Source of the DNA: CAYLHS01 sp964383535 | GTDB lineage: Bacteria > Actinomycetota > Acidimicrobiia > Spongiisociales > UBA4744 | DNA length: 9,538 nucleotides | Direction: 5' to 3' | NCBI GenBank assembly: GCA_964383535.1 | Contig: CAYLHS010000078.1 | Span: forward strand, 1-9,538 | Shown: piece after piece, positions 6,308 through 9,538 of the stretch | How the letters are laid out: each line of letters starts with the position of its first letter | How positions within the stretch are numbered: position 1 is the first letter of the stretch | Program-made: the position numbers and the translations under genes | Notes under the pieces: generated by a model | The model's input: only the letters and a program-made list of their open reading frames with translations | Database searches by the model: none | What the model was told of the DNA's origin: nothing

Positions 6308-6640
6308 ATGGAACCTGTTGGCAGCGTCGACAACAGCGAAGATCGGAACCGCATCGCAGGCCTGGCGTCCATTGGGTCGGGCCCTGCGATCTCCTTCTCC
6401 GAGACGCGCCCGGCGACGATGCCGGACTCGGATCACGAACCGTTCGAAGCAACCACCGACCACCATCTCGGCTCCTCAAAAGCCATAACAGCCAAGATCC
6501 ATCGAGACCCCCATCGCATCAACCATGCCACCTCCACCCAGGTTCGCTCCCTTTCGACCGATCGCCTCCAGCCACACACGCATCTGCAACGAGTTGCCCC
6601 CTGTATACAGCCAGACCGCTCTGGGGGTGGGCGGTGTTGA
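6308..6640 (+). CDS. Possible small unrecognised protein
   Basis: The frame from ATG 6308 encodes 110 residues starting MEPVGSVDNSEDRNRIAGLA and overlaps the relaxase start by seven bases. I do not recognise it. It is hydrophilic, histidine-rich in the middle, has no membrane segment or clear domain, and has no convincing ribosome-binding site. It begins just after the proposed oriT nick site. The composition in its first half is consistent with coding, but it may simply be open sequence in a GC-rich control region. Confidence 0.18.
   Translation: MEPVGSVDNSEDRNRIAGLASIGSGPAISFSETRPATMPDSDHEPFEATTDHHLGSSKAITAKIHRDPHRINHATSTQVRSLSTDRLQPHTHLQRVAPCIQPDRSGGGRC
6601..6624 (+). promoter_or_regulatory. 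Adjacent dyads at the relaxase translation start
   Basis: CTGTATACAG (6601-6610) is a perfect 10-bp palindrome containing a -10-like TATACA. It is followed directly by CCAGA-CCGC-TCTGG (6611-6624), a 5-bp hairpin whose 3' arm runs into the GGGGGTGG ribosome-binding region (6623-6630) of the relaxase. The pair could form an operator and an mRNA hairpin that limits relaxase translation. Confidence 0.45.
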
Positions 6641-9435
6641 GTTTGGCCAAGGCCGCCAAGGACTATTACCTGCGCAAGCTGGGCGAGATCTCCCCCGGGG
6701 AGGACTACTACTTGCGGGGCGGTACCGCCACCGGGACCTGGCGCGGAAACGGCGCCGAAGATTTGGGTCTGCAAGGGACAGTGTCGGCCGAGGGTTTGGT
6801 GCGCCTGTTTGACGGTCAGCACCCCGCCACGGGTAAGCGGCTGGGTCGGAGTTTGCGTCGCGATGGGGTGGCGGCGTGGGATGTGACCTTCTCAGCGGAC
6901 AAATCGGTGTCCCTGCTCTGGGCCCTCGGAGATCCCGATACTCGCCGGGAGGTGTTGGAGGCGTTCGGGGAGGCGACCTCCTCGGCGTTGGGGTATTTGG
7001 AGTCGGTAGCCTCGTCAACCCGAGGCGCCACCAAGACCCCGCTCCTCGACGACCAGGGCAATCCGGTGTTCAACGAGGATGGGACTCCGAGGTTTCGGGT
7101 GGAGACCTGGCCGATCCAAACGGCTGGGTATGTGGCGGCGTCGTTCACCGAGTTCACCTCCCGCGCCGACGACCCCCAACTGCACACCCATGTGGTGGTC
7201 GCCAACAAAGTCAAAGGCACCGATGGGATATGGCGCACCGTGGACGGCCGACTGTTGTATCGGTATCAGCTCGCCGCCGGGTACCTCCACGAAGCCGTCC
7301 TCCGGAACGAGTTGACGAAACGGTTGGGGGTTCGCTGGCAGCCGGTCCAAAACGGGATGGCCGACATCGAAGGCTTCACCCGCTCCCAGATCGAAACGTT
7401 CTCCCGACGCCGCCACCAGCTCGAAACATGGCGCCAAAGCCAAGGACTCCCCGACACGCCGGCGGCCCGACAGGTAGCCGTGTTGGCCACACGTGCCCCG
7501 AAACAGGATCATCCCCTCGAAGAGCTACTGCTTGAGTGGCGGGAGCGGGCCGCCCAGTTGGGTCTCACCCCTGACCGGCTCACCCAGCTGTTGGGTGCGA
7601 GTCGGGAAGTCACCCCGGTTGATATGGAGGTGCTGTTTGAGCGGTTGGCGTCGGGGGAGGGGCTCACCGAACGGTCCTCCACGTTCGGCCGGGCCGAGGT
7701 AGTCAAAGAGGTGGCAGCGGCCTTGCCGGAGGGTGGCACCCGCACCCAGCTCGAGCACCTCGCCGTGGCGTTCCTGCGCACCCGGGAAATCGTGCCGCTC
7801 CTGCCAACGCCCAACTCCGAGCAGGCCGAAGAACTGGACCCCCTCGTCGATGCTTCCTGTGACCGGGCCGCCGCACTGGCCGGCGACGAGGAGGGTAGGC
7901 GGATGATGCGCCGTCGAGATGGGAGCCTGTTCCCCGGTGTGCGACACGAGCACCGTTACACCACGGTCGAGTTGTTGGTTACCGAGCAGCGGATCATCGA
8001 ACAAGCCAGAGCTGGTATCGGTGCCGGTCGATGGGCCGCACCCCACCGTCTCGTCGAAGCCCGGCTGAGACGCCACCGACACTTGACTGAGGGGCAGAGG
8101 GAGATGGTCCGACGGTTCGCCACCTCAACCAACGCCATCGACATCGGGATCGGCCCAGCCGGAACCGGCAAAACCGCCGTCATGGAAGTGATCGGCCAGC
8201 TCGCCACCATCACCGGCACCCCCACCCTGGGTGGGGCGCTGGCCGGCCGCACCGCCGCCGGCCTTGAGACCGCGACCGGGATCCCCTCGACCACCCTCAC
8301 CCGACTCATCGGGGAGAGCCGACACGGCGGTCTCCCAGCCGGTGTGATCGTGGTGGTCGATGAGGCCGGGATGGTCGGCACCCGCCAACTCGCCGCCATC
8401 GCAGACCTCGTCGAAGCGGCTGAAGGGAAGTTGATCCTGATTGGTGACAACCGGCAGCTACCCGAAATCGAAGCCGGTGGCCTCTTCCGGGCTCTCGCCA
8501 CCCGGCTCCCCGCAGTAGAGCTGATCGACAACATCCGCCAGCAACACCCATGGGAACGCACCGCTCTCACCCAACTCCGCCACGGATCCGTCGACCAGGC
8601 GATTGAGACCTATCGACAGTGGGGCAGGGTGAACGTCGGACCGGACCGAGACGACACCATCGGACGGGCCGTCCAGGACTGGTATCGCCATGTCACCGTC
8701 ACCGGTGACCTCACCTCGGGGTTGCTCATCGCCCACAACAACACCACCGTCACCGAGCTCAACGAAAGGGCCCGCACCCACCTGGCCGCATCGAGCCGGT
8801 TCCACGGGCCCGCCCTCGAGATAGGGGAGCGGGTGTTCCAGGCGGGGGACCGGATCCTGTGCCGCCAAAACCAGACCCGGCTTGGGGTACTCAACGGCGA
8901 CCTCGCCACTGTCGTCTCCGTCGACCCGGACCACGGCACTCTGTCCGTTCGGCTCGACCGTGACCCCGAAACCCACAGCCTGCCTGTCTGGTATCTCGAC
9001 CAGGGGCATGTCGACTACGGCTACGCCCTCACCGGGCACAAAGCCCAAGGGGTCACCACCGACCGTACCTTCGTGATTGTCGACGGGACCACCGACCGGG
9101 AATGGGCCTACGTGGCGATGAGCCGCGGCCGGCAAGCCAACACCCTCTACCTCACCAACCCACAACCGGCTGATGAACAGTGCGCCCACCTCACCCACCA
9201 AGGTCAACAAGATGCCCTCGATGGGCTTACCGCCGCGCTCAACCGTGGTTCGGCCCAGGTCGCCGCTATCGACCATCCCGGGCCGGCGCAAAGCGACGAC
9301 ATTGATCCGTTGGGTCCGCCGCCACCCAGCAGTGATGTCGCTGCTCGGGTCGCCTGGCAGATCGCCAAACGCCAAACCCAACGAGACGAGACCGAACGGC
9401 AAACACCCGGCCCCGACCTCGCCGTCGGCCGCTGA
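6634..9435 (+). CDS. MobF-family conjugative relaxase-helicase (TrwC/TraA-like)
   Basis: The 933-residue protein would nick oriT, stay bound to the 5' end and unwind the strand for transfer. The relaxase domain (about 1-300) has two tyrosine pairs, Tyr11-Tyr12 and Tyr25-Tyr26, the DVTFSADKSVSLLWAL segment at 83-98 and the metal motif QLHTHVVVAN at 182-191. A SF1/RecD-like helicase follows: Walker A GPAGTGKT (507-514), Walker B VVVDEAGM with Asp576-Glu577, LIGDNRQLPEIEAGG, YALTGHKAQG (from 797) and YVAMSRGR (826-833). Length is close to TrwC (966). The last 80 or so residues are Pro/Gln-rich and probably unstructured. Start: GTG 6634 gives the usual LSLAKA N-terminus; TTG 6637 is better spaced from GGGGGTGG. 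The frame is open from 6286, but that extension is not relaxase-like. Glu173 stands where MobF proteins normally carry the first histidine of the metal triad. Confidence 0.94.
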   Translation: MLSLAKAAKDYYLRKLGEISPGEDYYLRGGTATGTWRGNGAEDLGLQGTVSAEGLVRLFDGQHPATGKRLGRSLRRDGVAAWDVTFSADKSVSLLWALGDPDTRREVLEAFGEATSSALGYLESVASSTRGATKTPLLDDQGNPVFNEDGTPRFRVETWPIQTAGYVAASFTEFTSRADDPQLHTHVVVANKVKGTDGIWRTVDGRLLYRYQLAAGYLHEAVLRNELTKRLGVRWQPVQNGMADIEGFTRSQIETFSRRRHQLETWRQSQGLPDTPAARQVAVLATRAPKQDHPLEELLLEWRERAAQLGLTPDRLTQLLGASREVTPVDMEVLFERLASGEGLTERSSTFGRAEVVKEVAAALPEGGTRTQLEHLAVAFLRTREIVPLLPTPNSEQAEELDPLVDASCDRAAALAGDEEGRRMMRRRDGSLFPGVRHEHRYTTVELLVTEQRIIEQARAGIGAGRWAAPHRLVEARLRRHRHLTEGQREMVRRFATSTNAIDIGIGPAGTGKTAVMEVIGQLATITGTPTLGGALAGRTAAGLETATGIPSTTLTRLIGESRHGGLPAGVIVVVDEAGMVGTRQLAAIADLVEAAEGKLILIGDNRQLPEIEAGGLFRALATRLPAVELIDNIRQQHPWERTALTQLRHGSVDQAIETYRQWGRVNVGPDRDDTIGRAVQDWYRHVTVTGDLTSGLLIAHNNTTVTELNERARTHLAASSRFHGPALEIGERVFQAGDRILCRQNQTRLGVLNGDLATVVSVDPDHGTLSVRLDRDPETHSLPVWYLDQGHVDYGYALTGHKAQGVTTDRTFVIVDGTTDREWAYVAMSRGRQANTLYLTNPQPADEQCAHLTHQGQQDALDGLTAALNRGSAQVAAIDHPGPAQSDDIDPLGPPPPSSDVAARVAWQIAKRQTQRDETERQTPGPDLAVGR

Positions 9436-9459
9436 CCACAACCACAGACCGTGACAACC

Positions 9460-9485
9460 CAATATCTGGGATCAGATCGATATTG
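9460..9485. repeat. Inverted repeat after the relaxase gene
   Basis: CAATATC (9460-9466) and GATATTG (9479-9485) form a 7-bp stem around 12 bases. An alternative inner pairing ATCTG/CAGAT (9464-9468/9473-9477) is nested in it. It lies 25 bases after the relaxase stop and could be an operator or weak terminator; there is no T-run. Nothing else is seen in 9436-9538. Confidence 0.4.
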
Positions 9486-9538
9486 CCGGTTCGGCTCGGA
9501 GCGCAGTGCACGATAACGCGCGCCCGCCTGAGTGATAT

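Larger units (their letters stand above)
6082..6633. other. Control region between excisionase and relaxase genes
   Basis: These 552 bases hold no convincing protein gene. From the left they contain the excisionase promoter with direct repeats (6104-6132), an AT-richer stretch (about 6105-6240), one 20-bp arm of an inverted repeat (6124-6143), its partner (6256-6275), an oriT-like hairpin and nick site (6262-6304), a 6-bp inverted repeat CTGTTG/CAACAG (6315-6320/6331-6336), and two dyads at the relaxase translation start (6601-6624). An origin of transfer plus divergent promoters best explains this density. Confidence 0.65.
4606..9538. mobile_element. Left part of an integrative mobilisable or conjugative element in tRNA-Arg
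   Basis: The stretch holds the expected modules in order: a tRNA attachment site, a tyrosine integrase, an excisionase-like HTH protein, a candidate oriT and a MobF relaxase-helicase. Integration genes run leftward and the transfer gene runs rightward from a shared 552-bp control region. No coupling protein, type IV secretion gene, replication gene or cargo is visible before the window ends, so whether it is self-transmissible cannot be told. The right boundary lies beyond 9538. Confidence 0.8.

Noticed and set aside
6286..6633. N-terminal extension of the relaxase from 6286.
   Set aside because: The residues are Arg/His/Pro-rich and unlike a relaxase; MobF proteins need their catalytic tyrosines near the N-terminus, which fits a start at 6634 or 6637.
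8458..9462. Long minus-strand frame of 334 codons.
   Set aside because: It lies antisense to the helicase half of the relaxase, whose motifs are unambiguous; long mirror frames are common at this GC content.
9436..9538. Possible right attachment site at the window end.
   Set aside because: No match to the tRNA-Arg 3' end is present there.

Overview
The window looks like a draft contig from a high-GC Gram-positive bacterium, most likely an actinobacterium. Protein-coding stretches are strongly G/C-biased at third codon positions. The overall mix of a phosphohexomutase, an RDD protein, a cyclase-family enzyme, a TetR remnant and an actinobacterial-type relaxase would suit an Acidimicrobiia-like lineage, but that placement is inference. 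A run of ten Ns at 5585-5594 shows the assembly is a scaffold with a gap.

Left part (1-4633) is ordinary chromosome. A tRNA-Ser(GCT) on the plus strand is followed by a minus-strand block: an RDD-family membrane protein whose 3' end overlaps the tRNA, a complete phosphoglucomutase/phosphomannomutase with a leaderless-looking start, a four-helix CopD-like membrane protein preceded by a TetR-type dyad operator, and a cyclase-family (kynurenine-formamidase-like) hydrolase. Two decayed genes lie among these: a fragment of a carbohydrate-binding DUF4353/Cthe_2159-like protein on the plus strand, and a TetR regulator that has lost its DNA-binding domain and any start codon. A tRNA-Arg(ACG) closes this part.

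Right part (about 4606-9538) is the left end of an integrative mobilisable or conjugative element that appears to use the tRNA-Arg 3' end as its attachment site. A 12-bp perfect hairpin separates the tRNA from a tyrosine recombinase (interrupted by the assembly gap), which is preceded by a small excisionase-like HTH protein. Both are transcribed leftward from a promoter near 6104-6132. Facing the other way is a 933-residue MobF (TrwC/TraA-type) relaxase-helicase. The right attachment site and any type IV secretion genes are outside the window.

The 552-bp space between excisionase and relaxase is the most interesting stretch. It is locally AT-rich on its left side and carries 8-bp direct repeats, a 20-bp inverted repeat in divergent orientation, and a hairpin followed by TGTCTAGTAGCC. 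That layout closely resembles the R388 oriT recognised by TrwC, so I propose it as the element's origin of transfer, lying in cis to its own relaxase. Further dyads sit at the relaxase ribosome-binding region, suggesting control of its expression.
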